DNA of 64,000 nt from Jannaschia rubra (lineage in GTDB: Bacteria; Pseudomonadota; Alphaproteobacteria; Rhodobacterales; Rhodobacteraceae), in NCBI RefSeq assembly GCF_001403735.1, contig NZ_CXPG01000014.1, positions 134,001-198,000 on the forward strand. The letters run 5' to 3'. Shown piece after piece: positions 26,015 to 34,582 of this stretch. The notes beneath the pieces were generated by a model. It was given only the letters and a program-made list of their open reading frames with translations. It was not told the DNA's origin and ran no database searches. The stretch's first letter is position 1. Each line of letters starts with the position of its first letter. Both the position numbers and the translations under genes were made by a program.

Positions 26015-26950
26015 ATGCTGGCCATCTTTCTGAAGACGCTGCCCTTCTTCGCCCTGATCGCGCTCGGCTACGGTGCGGGGCGGACGCGGTTCTTCACGCC
26101 AGAGGCGACGGCCTATCTCACGAAGTTCGTCTTCTGGTTCGCCCTCTCGGCGATGCTGTTCAACTTCGCCGCGAACCTCTCGCTGGCGCAGGTCTTCGAC
26201 CCCCGCTTCATCGCCGCCTACCTTCTGGGCACGGGCGCCGTCTATCTGATCGCCACCGGCGCCGGCCTCGCGCGCGGCCTGTCGGTCGCGGAATGCGCGG
26301 TCGAGGCGCAGGTCGCCGTCATCGGCAACGTGGGATTCCTCGGCATCCCCATGTTCGTCCTGCTGCTCGGGCCCGCATCCGCCGGGCCGATGCTGATGGT
26401 TCTGGCCACGGACCTCATCGTCTTCTCGTCGCTCATCGTCATCCTCATCACCGGGTCGCGCGACGGGCGGGTGACGTGGCGGACGCTCAGAACCGTGGGC
26501 CTGGGGCTTCTGGGCAACCCCATGATCGTGTCTATCGTGCTGGGCATCGCCTGGTCCTCCACCGGCCGCGACCTCTGGCCGCCGGTGGCGGAGTTCATGG
26601 CGATCCTCGGCGCCGCCGCCACCCCCGGCGCGCTGTTCGCCATCGGTGCGTCGCTGGCAGGCAAATCCGCGGAACGCCTGTCGGTCGCGGGCTGGCTGAG
26701 CTTTTGCAAGCTGGTGTTGCACCCGGCCGCGGTGGCGCTGACCGCCCTCGTCATCCTGCCCGTGGCCGACCCCTTCGCGGCAACGGTGATGATTTCGGCG
26801 GCGGCGTTGCCGGTCGCGGGGAATGTGTACATGCTGGCGCAACATTACGGGGTGGCGCCGCAGCGGGTCTCGGCCGCCATCCTCGTCTCGACCGCCGTGT
26901 CGATCGTCACCGTGTCGGTCGTCATCGGCCTGCTTGCTGGGGGAACCTGA
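26015..26950 (+). CDS. AEC-family (auxin efflux carrier-like) transporter
   Basis: A 311-residue inner-membrane protein with about ten hydrophobic helices in two groups of five, as in AEC carriers. Family-typical segments are the N-terminal FALIALGYGAGRTRFFTPEATAYLTKFVFWF and GNVGFLGIPMFVLLLGP, and the C-terminal PVAGNVYMLAQHYG. Substrates of bacterial AEC proteins are mostly small carboxylates (such as malate or malonate) and cannot be predicted here. It ends exactly one base before the fghA ATG, so the two are probably co-transcribed. Confidence 0.9.
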   Translation: MLAIFLKTLPFFALIALGYGAGRTRFFTPEATAYLTKFVFWFALSAMLFNFAANLSLAQVFDPRFIAAYLLGTGAVYLIATGAGLARGLSVAECAVEAQVAVIGNVGFLGIPMFVLLLGPASAGPMLMVLATDLIVFSSLIVILITGSRDGRVTWRTLRTVGLGLLGNPMIVSIVLGIAWSSTGRDLWPPVAEFMAILGAAATPGALFAIGASLAGKSAERLSVAGWLSFCKLVLHPAAVALTALVILPVADPFAATVMISAAALPVAGNVYMLAQHYGVAPQRVSAAILVSTAVSIVTVSVVIGLLAGGT

Positions 26951-27757
26951 ATGAAGACCGTATCCGAGAACCGCTGCTTCGGCGGCACGCAGGGCGTCTA
27001 TGTCCACTCGTCCGAGGCGACGGGGACCGACATGACCTTCGCCCTTTTCCACCCCGGCATTCCGGGCGCGCCGGTCCTGTGGTACCTGTCGGGCCTGACG
27101 TGCACGCATGAGAACGCCATGACCAAGGCGGGGCTGCAGGCCTGGGCGGCCGAAGCCGGCGTGGCCGTGGTCTTCCCCGACACCAGCCCCCGCGGCGAGG
27201 ACGTGCCCGATGGCGACGACTTCGACATGGGCCAGGGCGCGGGCTTCTACGTGGATGCCATCCAGGGCGAATGGGCAAAGCACTTCCACATGGAGACCTA
27301 TGTCCTGTCGGACCTCCCCGAGACGCTTTTCGCCGCCTTCGATCTCGACGAGGACCGCCAGTCGATCACCGGGCACAGCATGGGCGGGCACGGCGCGCTG
27401 ACGCTCGCGCTGCGGCATCCGGGCCGATTCCGGTCGGTGTCGGCCTTTGCGCCCATCTGCAACCCGTCGCAGAGCGACTGGGGCAAGACACAGCTCGCGG
27501 CCTATACCGGCGACGCGGCGGCGCATGATGCAACGGTCCTGCTGCGCGGCGGCGCCGACCTGCCGCCCTGCCTGATCGACACGGGCACCTCGGACCAGTT
27601 CTACGACAAGCTGGGCACGGATGCCTTCGCCGCCGCGCTGGCCGAAAGACGAACGCCGGCGCAGCTGCGCCTGCAGAAAGGCTACGACCACAGCTATTTC
27701 TTCGTCTCGACCTTCGCGCCCGAGCACGTGGCCTTTCACGCGGAATGGCTGATGTGA
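26951..27757 (+). CDS. fghA: S-formylglutathione hydrolase
   Basis: A 268-residue esterase-D family serine hydrolase, the last step of glutathione-dependent formaldehyde oxidation to formate. The start VSENRCFGGTQGVYVHSS is typical. The nucleophile is S143 in GHSMGGHGAL, the WYLSGLTCTHENAMTKAG region forms the oxyanion side, and the base lies in KGYDHSYFFVSTF. The partner dehydrogenase (adhC) is not in the window. The 3' end overlaps the HAD gene by 13 bases. Confidence 0.95.
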   Translation: MKTVSENRCFGGTQGVYVHSSEATGTDMTFALFHPGIPGAPVLWYLSGLTCTHENAMTKAGLQAWAAEAGVAVVFPDTSPRGEDVPDGDDFDMGQGAGFYVDAIQGEWAKHFHMETYVLSDLPETLFAAFDLDEDRQSITGHSMGGHGALTLALRHPGRFRSVSAFAPICNPSQSDWGKTQLAAYTGDAAAHDATVLLRGGADLPPCLIDTGTSDQFYDKLGTDAFAAALAERRTPAQLRLQKGYDHSYFFVSTFAPEHVAFHAEWLM

Positions 27758-28374
27758 CCGTCCGCGGCGTCATCTTCGACATCGGCAACGTCCTCATCGA
27801 ATGGCAGCCGGAGCGGTTTTACGACCGCACCGTGGGCGAGGCGCGGCGGCGCGAGATGTTCGCCGCCGTCGACCTTCACGCGATGAACGACCGCATCGAC
27901 CTGGGCCAGGGCTTCCGCGACATCGTCCACGAGACGGCCGCCGCCTTTCCCGCCTTCGCCACGGAAATCCGGATGTGGCACGACAACTGGCTCGACCTCG
28001 CCGCGCCGGTCATCGACCGATCGGTCCGGCTGATGCGTGCGCTGCGGGCGCGGGGGGTGCCCGTCCATGCGCTCACCAACTTCGGGATCGAGACGTTTGC
28101 ACTGGCGCGCGGTCATTTCGATTTCCTCGACGAGTTCGACCGGCCGTTCGTCTCGGGCCATCTGGGCGTCATCAAGCCGGACGAGGCCATCTACCGGTTG
28201 GTGGAGGAGGATCTTGGCCTGACGGGCGATGCGATCCTGTTCACCGACGACCGGGCCGCCAACGTCGACGCCGCCGGCGCGCGCGGCTGGCGCACGCATC
28301 TGTTCGACACCCCGCAGGGATGGGCCGACCGTCTGGTCGCCGAGGGCCTGCTGAGCGAAAGGGAAGCCGCATGA
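27745..28374 (+). CDS. HAD-superfamily phosphatase, YihX-like subfamily IA
   Basis: A 209-residue haloacid-dehalogenase-like hydrolase. The nucleophile Asp is D12 in FDIGNVLIEW. Motif II appears as HALTNFG, and the Lys and motif IV as LGVIKPDEAIY and ILFTDDRAANVDAA. The DxGN form of motif I is that of E. coli YihX (alpha-glucose-1-phosphatase). The substrate is not predictable. It overlaps fghA by 13 bases and its stop overlaps the next start (ATGA), indicating one operon. Confidence 0.88.
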   Translation: MADVTVRGVIFDIGNVLIEWQPERFYDRTVGEARRREMFAAVDLHAMNDRIDLGQGFRDIVHETAAAFPAFATEIRMWHDNWLDLAAPVIDRSVRLMRALRARGVPVHALTNFGIETFALARGHFDFLDEFDRPFVSGHLGVIKPDEAIYRLVEEDLGLTGDAILFTDDRAANVDAAGARGWRTHLFDTPQGWADRLVAEGLLSEREAA

Positions 28375-29285
28375 CCATCCGCACCATCGGACCGGAGGCC
28401 GAACGCCATCTCGACTGGATGGACCTGACGCGCGCCATCGCCGCCGGCCACGACCTTCCGCGCGCCGAGATCGACGACACCTTCCTCTACCGCGGGTCCG
28501 ACACGATGCTGTCGCGCGCGGCCTGGATCGACGGGCTGGGGGCGCTGGTCAAGACCGCGATGATCTTTCCGGGCAACAAGGACCACGGAAAGCCCGCCGT
28601 GGTCGGGGGCGTGTCGCTGTTCTCCGACGACGACGGCACGCTTTCCGCGATGATCGACTTCGGGCTCGTGACCAAGTGGAAGACCGCGGGCGACAGCCTT
28701 CTGGCCGCGACGCGCCTGGCTCGGCCCGACAGCCGCCGCATCCTGATCGTGGGCAGCGGCGCCGTGGCGCGGTCGCTGCACGAGGCCTATTCGGCCGCCT
28801 TTCCGGACGCGGCCTTCACCGTCTGGTCGCGCACCGAGGACACCGCCCGCGCCTTCGCCCGCGACCTCGGCATCGACCACGCGCCCGATCTGGCGACTGC
28901 GGTCGGCGCGGCCGACATCGTCACCTGCGCCACCATGACGACGGAGCCGATCCTGCGGGGCGAATGGCTGCGCCCCGGCCAGCACATCGACCTGATCGGC
29001 GCGTACCGCCCCGACATGCGGGAGGCCGACGACGATGTCCTGCGCCGCTCCACGATCTTCGTCGACGCCCGCGCCACGACGCTCGATCACATCGGGGAGC
29101 TGAAGATCCCGCTGGCGTCGGGTGCCATCGCGCGCGACGACGTGGTGGCCGACTACTACGACGGGGACGCCATGGCCCGCACCTCCGACGGGCAGATCAC
29201 GCTGTTCAAGAACGGCGGCGGCGCGCATCTCGACCTGATGACCGCGCGCTACATCCTCGACGCGGTGGATGGCGCCGTCGGCTAG
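28371..29285 (+). CDS. ornithine cyclodeaminase / mu-crystallin family protein
   Basis: A 304-residue NAD(P)-binding enzyme of the OCD/mu-crystallin family. The Rossmann segment ILIVGSGAVARSLHEAY is at about residues 123-139, and the family's CATMTTEPILRGEWLRPGQHIDLIGAYRPDMREAD stretch follows. Members act as ornithine cyclodeaminases, alanine dehydrogenases or ketimine (pyrroline-carboxylate) reductases. Sequence alone does not separate these, and the neighbours give no clear pathway. The ATG overlaps the HAD stop by four bases. The stop overlaps the converging radC stop. Confidence 0.88.
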   Translation: MTIRTIGPEAERHLDWMDLTRAIAAGHDLPRAEIDDTFLYRGSDTMLSRAAWIDGLGALVKTAMIFPGNKDHGKPAVVGGVSLFSDDDGTLSAMIDFGLVTKWKTAGDSLLAATRLARPDSRRILIVGSGAVARSLHEAYSAAFPDAAFTVWSRTEDTARAFARDLGIDHAPDLATAVGAADIVTCATMTTEPILRGEWLRPGQHIDLIGAYRPDMREADDDVLRRSTIFVDARATTLDHIGELKIPLASGAIARDDVVADYYDGDAMARTSDGQITLFKNGGGAHLDLMTARYILDAVDGAVG

Positions 29286-30058
29286 AGCAGGCCTTCGGAC
29301 CGGAACGACACTTCCGCCGCCTTGCCGATGATGAGGTGGTCGTGAAGCACGATGCCCAGGATCTGCGCCGCATCGCGGATGGCATGGGTCATCGTCACAT
29401 CCGCCTCCGACGGGGTGGGGTCGCCGGAAGGATGGTTGTGCACCAGGATCAGCGCCGAGGCGTTCAGCGCCAGCGCGCGTTTCACCACTTCGCGCGGATA
29501 GACGGGGACGTGATCAACCGTCCCCTCGGCCAGTTCCTCGTCGGCGATCAACACGTTCTTGCGGTCGAGATAGAGCACCCGGAACCGCTCCACGCCCTGA
29601 TGGGCCATGGCCGTCCGCAGATACTCCAGAAGCTGTGACCAGGACGACAGGACCGGCCGCTTGATGACGCGGGCGCGCGCCATGCGATGGCCCAGCGCCT
29701 CCATGATCTTGAGCTGCTCGACCACGGCCTGCCCCGCCCCCGGCACCTCGGCCAGGCGGTCGGGCGGGGCAGCCATGACGCTGTTGAGATCGCCGAAGGT
29801 CCGCAGCAGCCGCTTCGCCAGGGGCTTCACGTCCCCGCGCGGAAGCGCCCGGAACAGCAGAAGTTCCAGCAGTTCGTAGTCCGGCATCGCCTCGGCCCCG
29901 CCCTGCATGAACCGCGCCCGCAGGCGGGAGCGGTGGTTCAGGCGGGGATCGGGTTCGTCGACCGCAGTGACGAAAGAAGGAACGGCGACGGCGGCAGCAA
30001 ACAGGTCTGCCATCGGCGCTTCGTGAAAGGCATGGGAATCGGACGGGGCATTGCTCAT
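29282..30058 (-). CDS. radC: RadC-family JAB-domain protein
   Basis: A 258-residue RadC. Residues about 45-125 form the N-terminal UPF0758 region with a helix-hairpin-helix-like stretch. The JAB/MPN+ metalloisopeptidase-like domain follows, with E190, the HNHP motif (H207, H209) and D220 in SGDPTPSEAD giving the full metal-binding set. The historic DNA-repair role of RadC is disputed; in several bacteria it is co-regulated with competence genes. The ATG at 30058 is weakly supported; M16 (30013) is an alternative. A perfect CtrA box lies 23 bases upstream of 30058. Confidence 0.92.
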   Translation of the reverse strand: MSNAPSDSHAFHEAPMADLFAAAVAVPSFVTAVDEPDPRLNHRSRLRARFMQGGAEAMPDYELLELLLFRALPRGDVKPLAKRLLRTFGDLNSVMAAPPDRLAEVPGAGQAVVEQLKIMEALGHRMARARVIKRPVLSSWSQLLEYLRTAMAHQGVERFRVLYLDRKNVLIADEELAEGTVDHVPVYPREVVKRALALNASALILVHNHPSGDPTPSEADVTMTHAIRDAAQILGIVLHDHLIIGKAAEVSFRSEGLL

Positions 30059-30081
30059 GCCCCCATCTCGCCCGACCGGCG

Positions 30082-30096
30082 TTAATCGGGGGTTAA
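30082..30096 (-). promoter_or_regulatory. CtrA box (TTAA-N7-TTAA) upstream of radC
   Basis: TTAA at 30082-30085 and TTAA at 30093-30096 with seven bases between match the CtrA consensus exactly. The box fills the 34-base gap between map and radC and overlaps the map stop codon. It ends 23 bases before the radC ATG on the minus strand. Confidence 0.75.
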
Positions 30097-30905
30097 GCGG
30101 CCCACGTCGGATGGAACCGCCCGGCGGGCGACAGGGTGAAGATCTCGGCGCCCGTCGCCGTCACGCCGATGGAATGCTCGAACTGTGCCGACAGCGACTT
30201 GTCGCGGGTGACGGCCGTCCAGTCGTCGGCCAGCACCTTGGTCTCGGGCCGCCCGAGGTTGATCATCGGCTCGATGGTGAAGAACATCCCCTCCTCCAGC
30301 ACCGGTCCGGCGCCCGCGCGACCGTAGTGCAGCACGTTGGGCGGCGCATGGAACACCCGGCCCAGCCCGTGCCCGCAGAAGTCGCGCACCACCGACATGC
30401 GGTGCCCCTCGGCATAGGCCTGGATGGCGTGGCCGATGTCGCCGAAGGTGTTGCCGGGCTTCACGGCCTCGATCCCCTTCATAAGCGCGTCATGCGTCAC
30501 CTGGATCAGCCGCTCCGCCTTGCGGGAACGGGTGCCGGCGACGAACATCCGCGAGGTGTCGCCGAACCAGCCGTCGACGATCACGGTCACGTCGATGTTC
30601 AGGATGTCCCCGTCCTTGAGGACCTTGTCGCCGGGGATGCCATGGCAGACCACATGGTTCACGCTGATGCAGGACGCATGCTGATACCCCTTGTAGCCGA
30701 TGGTGGCCGAGGTCGCCCCCGCCTCCCCTACCCAGTCGGTGATGAGCCGGTCGAGCTCCCCCGTCGTGGCCCCGGGCACGATACGGTCGGCGATGCGGTC
30801 GAGGATCTCGGCCGCCAGCCGCCCGGCCGCATGCATGCCCGCGAAATCCGCGTCCTCGTGAATGCGAATGCCGTCCCGCGTCAACCTGCCGCGATGTTCG
30901 TCCAT
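30093..30905 (-). CDS. map: type I methionine aminopeptidase
   Basis: A 270-residue enzyme removing the initiator methionine from nascent proteins. The five metal ligands are recognisable: two Asp in NIDVTVIVDGWFGDTSRMF, the His in GHGLGRVFHAPP, Glu in FTIEPMI and Glu in SAQFEHSIGV. The ATG at 30905 starts MDEHRGRLTRDGIRIHEDAD. It lies downstream of sfsA on the same strand with a 47-base gap. Its stop codon overlaps the CtrA box of radC. Confidence 0.96.
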   Translation of the reverse strand: MDEHRGRLTRDGIRIHEDADFAGMHAAGRLAAEILDRIADRIVPGATTGELDRLITDWVGEAGATSATIGYKGYQHASCISVNHVVCHGIPGDKVLKDGDILNIDVTVIVDGWFGDTSRMFVAGTRSRKAERLIQVTHDALMKGIEAVKPGNTFGDIGHAIQAYAEGHRMSVVRDFCGHGLGRVFHAPPNVLHYGRAGAGPVLEEGMFFTIEPMINLGRPETKVLADDWTAVTRDKSLSAQFEHSIGVTATGAEIFTLSPAGRFHPTWAA

Positions 30906-30952
30906 GACCTGTCTCCGTCTCCTGGGGGCGCACATAATCCGCCCGCGCGCAA

Positions 30953-31654
30953 TTATCCACCGTCGAACGGCAGGGGGGCAGATGCGCGCACGCCCTGCGT
31001 GTCGATTTCGGTCGAGAGGCAGATCACTTCCACCCCCGCGGCGCGGGCGGCGTCGAAGGCGCGGGCATAGGCCGGGTCGATGTCCGCGGCCACCGCAACC
31101 CGTGCGCAGTCGGTCCGCTGCACGACGAAGATCAGGACAGCGCGATGCCCCTTCCCGACCATCCGGGCCAGTTCCTCCATGTGCCGTGCGCCGCGCCGGG
31201 TCACGCAATCGGGGAACTCGGCGAGGTCGCCCTGCCGCCGCAGATGGCAGTTCTTGACCTCCACATAGGTATCGCGGCCCTCGCCCGTCAGCAGGAAATC
31301 GACGCGGCTGGCTTCGCCATACGGCACCTCGGCGCGCACGTCATGGCCGGTCAGCCCGTCGATCCGCCCCTCGCGCAGCGCCTCGACCACGACGCGGTTC
31401 GGAACGCCCGTGTCGATCCCGGCCATGTGTCCGGCGCCCAGATCGACCAGACGCCAGCCGTAATCCAGCTTGCGTCGCGGGTCGTCGTTCGGCTCCAGCC
31501 AGATGCGCGCGCCGGGGCCGGCAAGGCCCGTCATCGCGCCGGGGTTCGGGCAATGCGCCGTCACCTCCGTCCCGTCGTCCAGTCGCGCCTCCGCGAGGAA
31601 ACGCTTGTAGCGGCGGAGCAGGGTCGCGGGGACGAGCGGTGTGGCGAAGCGCAT
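30953..31654 (-). CDS. sfsA: SfsA family protein (sugar fermentation stimulation homologue, putative nuclease)
   Basis: A 233-residue SfsA. The N-terminal OB-like region contains FLAEARLDDGTEVTAHCPNPGAMTGL. The C-terminal nuclease-like domain has the restriction-endonuclease-type core VDFLLTGEGRDTYVEVKNCHLRR, in which the D...ExK residues are visible. E. coli SfsA binds DNA; nuclease activity has been reported for homologues. It is divergent from cinA across only 38 bases, which must hold both promoters, and upstream of map. Confidence 0.93.
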   Translation of the reverse strand: MRFATPLVPATLLRRYKRFLAEARLDDGTEVTAHCPNPGAMTGLAGPGARIWLEPNDDPRRKLDYGWRLVDLGAGHMAGIDTGVPNRVVVEALREGRIDGLTGHDVRAEVPYGEASRVDFLLTGEGRDTYVEVKNCHLRRQGDLAEFPDCVTRRGARHMEELARMVGKGHRAVLIFVVQRTDCARVAVAADIDPAYARAFDAARAAGVEVICLSTEIDTQGVRASAPLPFDGG

Positions 31655-31692
31655 GGACCCGCCCTATACCCACCCCAGCCAAGGAGACCAAG

Positions 31693-32412
31693 ATGCCGAA
31701 CCCCACCGCCGCCATGCTCGTCATCGGGGACGAGATCCTGTCGGGCCGCACCCGCGACGCGAACATGCACCATCTGGCGGGAGAGCTGACCAGGGCGGGG
31801 ATCGCCCTGTCCGAGGTCCGCATCGTCAGCGACGATCACGACGCCATCGTCGCCGCCCTGAACGCGCTGCGCGGCGCATGGGACACGGTCTTCACCTCGG
31901 GCGGCATCGGACCCACCCACGACGACATCACCGCCGACGCGGTGGGCGCTGCTTTCGGCGTTCGGGTCGAGGTGCGCGACGATGCCCGCGCCCTGCTGGC
32001 CGCGCACTACGGACGCTCGGGGCAGGAGCTGAACGCCGCCCGCCTGCGGATGGCGCGCATCCCCGAGGGGGCCACGCTGATCGACAACCCGGTCTCGGTC
32101 GCGCCGGGGTTCACGCTGGGCAACGTGCACGTCATGGCGGGCGTGCCGGCCGTGTTCCAGGCAATGGTGGCGACCGTCCTGCCGACGCTGACCGGGGGCG
32201 ATCCGGTCCTGTCCACCTCGACCCGCATCGACCGGGGGGAAGGCGACGTGGCGGGGCCGCTGGGCGACCTGGCGCGCGACTATGCCGACCTGTCGATCGG
32301 CAGCTATCCGTTCCAGAAGGACGGCGTCTTCGGCACCAATGTGGTCATCCGGGGGCAAGACCGCGCCCGCGTCGACGAGGCCACCGCGCAGCTTGCGAAA
32401 TTGCTGCCGTGA
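31693..32412 (+). CDS. molybdopterin-binding / CinA N-terminal domain protein
   Basis: A 239-residue protein consisting only of the MoCF-biosynthesis (MoaB/MogA-like) domain found at the N-terminus of CinA. The binding loop SGGIGPTHDDITADAV is clear at about residues 71-86, and the start AMLVIGDEILSGRTRDANMH is typical. The C-terminal CinA deamidase domain is absent. The role is uncertain; related proteins act as ADP-ribose pyrophosphatase-like COG1058 domains. AAGGAGA precedes the ATG. It heads a four-gene chain with 4-base overlaps (to 34575). Confidence 0.88.
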   Translation: MPNPTAAMLVIGDEILSGRTRDANMHHLAGELTRAGIALSEVRIVSDDHDAIVAALNALRGAWDTVFTSGGIGPTHDDITADAVGAAFGVRVEVRDDARALLAAHYGRSGQELNAARLRMARIPEGATLIDNPVSVAPGFTLGNVHVMAGVPAVFQAMVATVLPTLTGGDPVLSTSTRIDRGEGDVAGPLGDLARDYADLSIGSYPFQKDGVFGTNVVIRGQDRARVDEATAQLAKLLP

Positions 32413-33113
32413 CCGATTGGCTCGGGGTCATCGACGCCTGCTGGCCCGCCGAACGCACGGTCACGGCCGGGCCCTGGCGGCTGCGCGTGACGCCGGGCGG
32501 CGGCGGGCGCGTCAACGCCATCTCGGGCGACGGGGACGACATCGACCTCGCCGAACGCACGGCGCGCGATCTGGGGCAGCGGCCAAGCTTCATCGTTCTG
32601 CCGGGGCAGGACAGGCTCGACGCGGCGCTTGCCGAACGGGGCTACGGTATCACGGATGCGGTCGATATCCTGACGATTCCGGTGACGACGCTGGCCGTGG
32701 GGGTCATGCCCTATGCCACCGCCTTCACCATCTGGCCGCCCCTGCAGATCATGCGCGACATCTGGGCCGAGGGCGGGCACGTCGGCTCGGTGCGCCAGGC
32801 GGTCATGATGCGGGCGGCGCGGCCTGCCGGCATCCTCGCGCGGGTGGACGATCGCGCCGCGGGGGCCGCCTTCGTCGCGGCGCATGGCCACGTGGCGCTC
32901 CTGTCGGCGGTCGAGGTTCTGGCGCGGCACCGACGCAAAGGCCTCGCGGGCACCATCCTCACGGCCGCGGCCCATTGGGCGCGGGCGCAGGGCTGCACCG
33001 AGGTCGCGCTGGTCGTCGAACGCGGCAACGTGCCGGCCCGCACCGCCTATGCTTCCCACGGGATGAAATGTGTCGCAGGCTATCACTATCGCCGCCCCCC
33101 GGAGGAGCCATGA
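32409..33113 (+). CDS. GNAT-family N-acetyltransferase
   Basis: A 234-residue acetyltransferase. The C-terminal half carries GNAT motif A: SAVEVLARHRRKGLAGTIL, with the acetyl-CoA pyrophosphate loop RRKGLA, followed by the ALVVERGNVPARTAYASHGM motif B. The N-terminal half is divergent and may bind the substrate. The GTG start at 32409 overlaps the cinA-like stop (GTGA). The acceptor is unknown; small-molecule or peptide acetylation is possible. Confidence 0.85.
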   Translation: MTDWLGVIDACWPAERTVTAGPWRLRVTPGGGGRVNAISGDGDDIDLAERTARDLGQRPSFIVLPGQDRLDAALAERGYGITDAVDILTIPVTTLAVGVMPYATAFTIWPPLQIMRDIWAEGGHVGSVRQAVMMRAARPAGILARVDDRAAGAAFVAAHGHVALLSAVEVLARHRRKGLAGTILTAAAHWARAQGCTEVALVVERGNVPARTAYASHGMKCVAGYHYRRPPEEP

Positions 33114-33685
33114 CCGACCCCACCGCCCTGAACCTGCCGCAAGCCGACCCGCTGCCTGCCGAGACGCAGCGGTATTTCGACATCTGCACGGAAAAGCTGG
33201 GCTTCGTGCCCAACGTCCTGCGAGCCTATGCCTTCGACGTGGCCAAGCTCGACGCCTTCACGGGCATGTACAACGACCTGATGCTGGCGCCCTCGGGCCT
33301 TTCCAAGCTGGAGCGCGAGATGGTCGCCGTGACAGTCAGCGCCGAGAACCGCTGCTTCTACTGCCTCGTGGCGCATGGGGCGGCGGTGCGGCAGCTGTCG
33401 GGCGATCCGGCCCTGGGCGAGATGATCGCGATGAACTACCGCGTGGCGCCGATCACGCCGCGCCAGCGCGCGATGCTGGATTTCGCCGTGCTGATGACGC
33501 GCGCCTCGGCCACCGTGTCCGAAGCGGACCGGCAGGGCCTGCGCGACCACGGCCTGTCCGAACGCGATATCTTCGACCTGGTCGCGGTGGCGGGGTTCTT
33601 CAACATGTCGAACCGCGTCGCCTCCGCCATCGCCATGCAACCGAACCCCGAGTACCACGCCCAGGCGCGCGGCCCACAGGGGTGA
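33110..33685 (+). CDS. peroxidase-related enzyme, carboxymuconolactone decarboxylase/AhpD-like
   Basis: A 191-residue all-alpha CMD-family protein. The redox site CFYC (C82, C85) is followed by H89 in CLVAHGAAV, the CxxC-xxxH pattern of AhpD-like proteins. The ENRCFYC context and the later TPRQRAMLDFAVLMT segment match the 'peroxidase-related enzyme' (PNPOx-linked) group. It may act with a peroxiredoxin in peroxide removal; the partner is not here. ATGA overlap with the GNAT gene and GTGA overlap with the OmpA gene indicate one operon. Confidence 0.88.
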   Translation: MTDPTALNLPQADPLPAETQRYFDICTEKLGFVPNVLRAYAFDVAKLDAFTGMYNDLMLAPSGLSKLEREMVAVTVSAENRCFYCLVAHGAAVRQLSGDPALGEMIAMNYRVAPITPRQRAMLDFAVLMTRASATVSEADRQGLRDHGLSERDIFDLVAVAGFFNMSNRVASAIAMQPNPEYHAQARGPQG

Positions 33686-34575
33686 TCCGCGCGGTCCTGA
33701 TGGGGCTTGCACTGACAGGTGCGGCCCAGGCGGACGGGCTGGTGCCGCCAGAGCGGGCGACCGTCACCCTGTCGGACACGCGGTCGCTGGGCAGCCACCG
33801 CATCGCGACCGGTCCCTTCGACGGCACGCTCCCCTCCGTCACGGCCGAAGGGACGGTGACGCGGCGCATCTGGCGGCAACCCCTGGCCGAGACGACGCTG
33901 AAGGCGCTCGCACCCCTGCGCGCCCAGCTCAAGCGGGATGGCTGGACGGAGGTCTTCGAGTGCGTCACCCGCGTCTGCGGCGGCTTCGACTTCCGGTTCG
34001 AGATCGACGTCGCCCCAGCGCCCGAGATGTTCGTCGACCTGGCCGACTTCCGCTATCTGGCCGCGCGCAAGGGCGACGCCTGGACAACCGTCCTCGTCAG
34101 CCGGTCGGGCGAGCTGGGTTACGTCCAGACCACGCGCGTCGACCCCGGCTCGGCAGTCGTGCCGGAGATGGCGGTCGCGACGCCTGGTCCGGCGCCTTCC
34201 GACGTAGCAGCCGCGCTCGCGGTGCGGGGCCGCGCGATCCTGCCCGATCTCGACTTTCCCACCGGCACGACGTCGCTGCCGCGGAACGACTATCCCTCGC
34301 TCGCCGAACTGGCCTCCTATCTCGAAGCGAACCCCGACGTCCGCGTGGCCCTCGTGGGCCATACCGACGCGACCGGCAGCGCGGCGGGCAACCTCGCCGT
34401 GTCGAAACAGCGCGCGGAAAGCGTCCGCGCCCTTCTGACCGGCCGCCACGGCATCGCGCCGGGCCGGGTGGAGGCTTCGGGCGTGGGCTACCTCGCGCCA
34501 ATCGCGCGCAACGACACCGAGACCGGACGACAGGCGAACCGGCGGGTCGAGGTGGTGATCATCTCGACCGAGTGA
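33682..34575 (+). CDS. OmpA-family outer-membrane/peptidoglycan-associated protein
   Basis: A 297-residue exported protein. A short Sec signal ends near residue 18 (LTGAAQA). Residues about 20-180 are a family-specific beta-rich domain with one Cys pair (VFECVTRVCGGFDF). The C-terminal OmpA/MotB domain (about 195-297) shows the peptidoglycan-binding signature LVGHTDATGSAAGNLAVSKQ and the closing NRRVEVVI. It should anchor the envelope to peptidoglycan. The GTG start overlaps the CMD gene stop. It ends seven bases from the converging LysR gene. Confidence 0.9.
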   Translation: MIRAVLMGLALTGAAQADGLVPPERATVTLSDTRSLGSHRIATGPFDGTLPSVTAEGTVTRRIWRQPLAETTLKALAPLRAQLKRDGWTEVFECVTRVCGGFDFRFEIDVAPAPEMFVDLADFRYLAARKGDAWTTVLVSRSGELGYVQTTRVDPGSAVVPEMAVATPGPAPSDVAAALAVRGRAILPDLDFPTGTTSLPRNDYPSLAELASYLEANPDVRVALVGHTDATGSAAGNLAVSKQRAESVRALLTGRHGIAPGRVEASGVGYLAPIARNDTETGRQANRRVEVVIISTE

Positions 34576-34582
34576 CGGCCGC

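Noticed and set aside
25790-27739. 649-codon minus-strand frame over the AEC transporter and fghA
   Set aside because: Antisense shadow; composition dominated by Asp/Arg/Gly/His with no recognisable domain.
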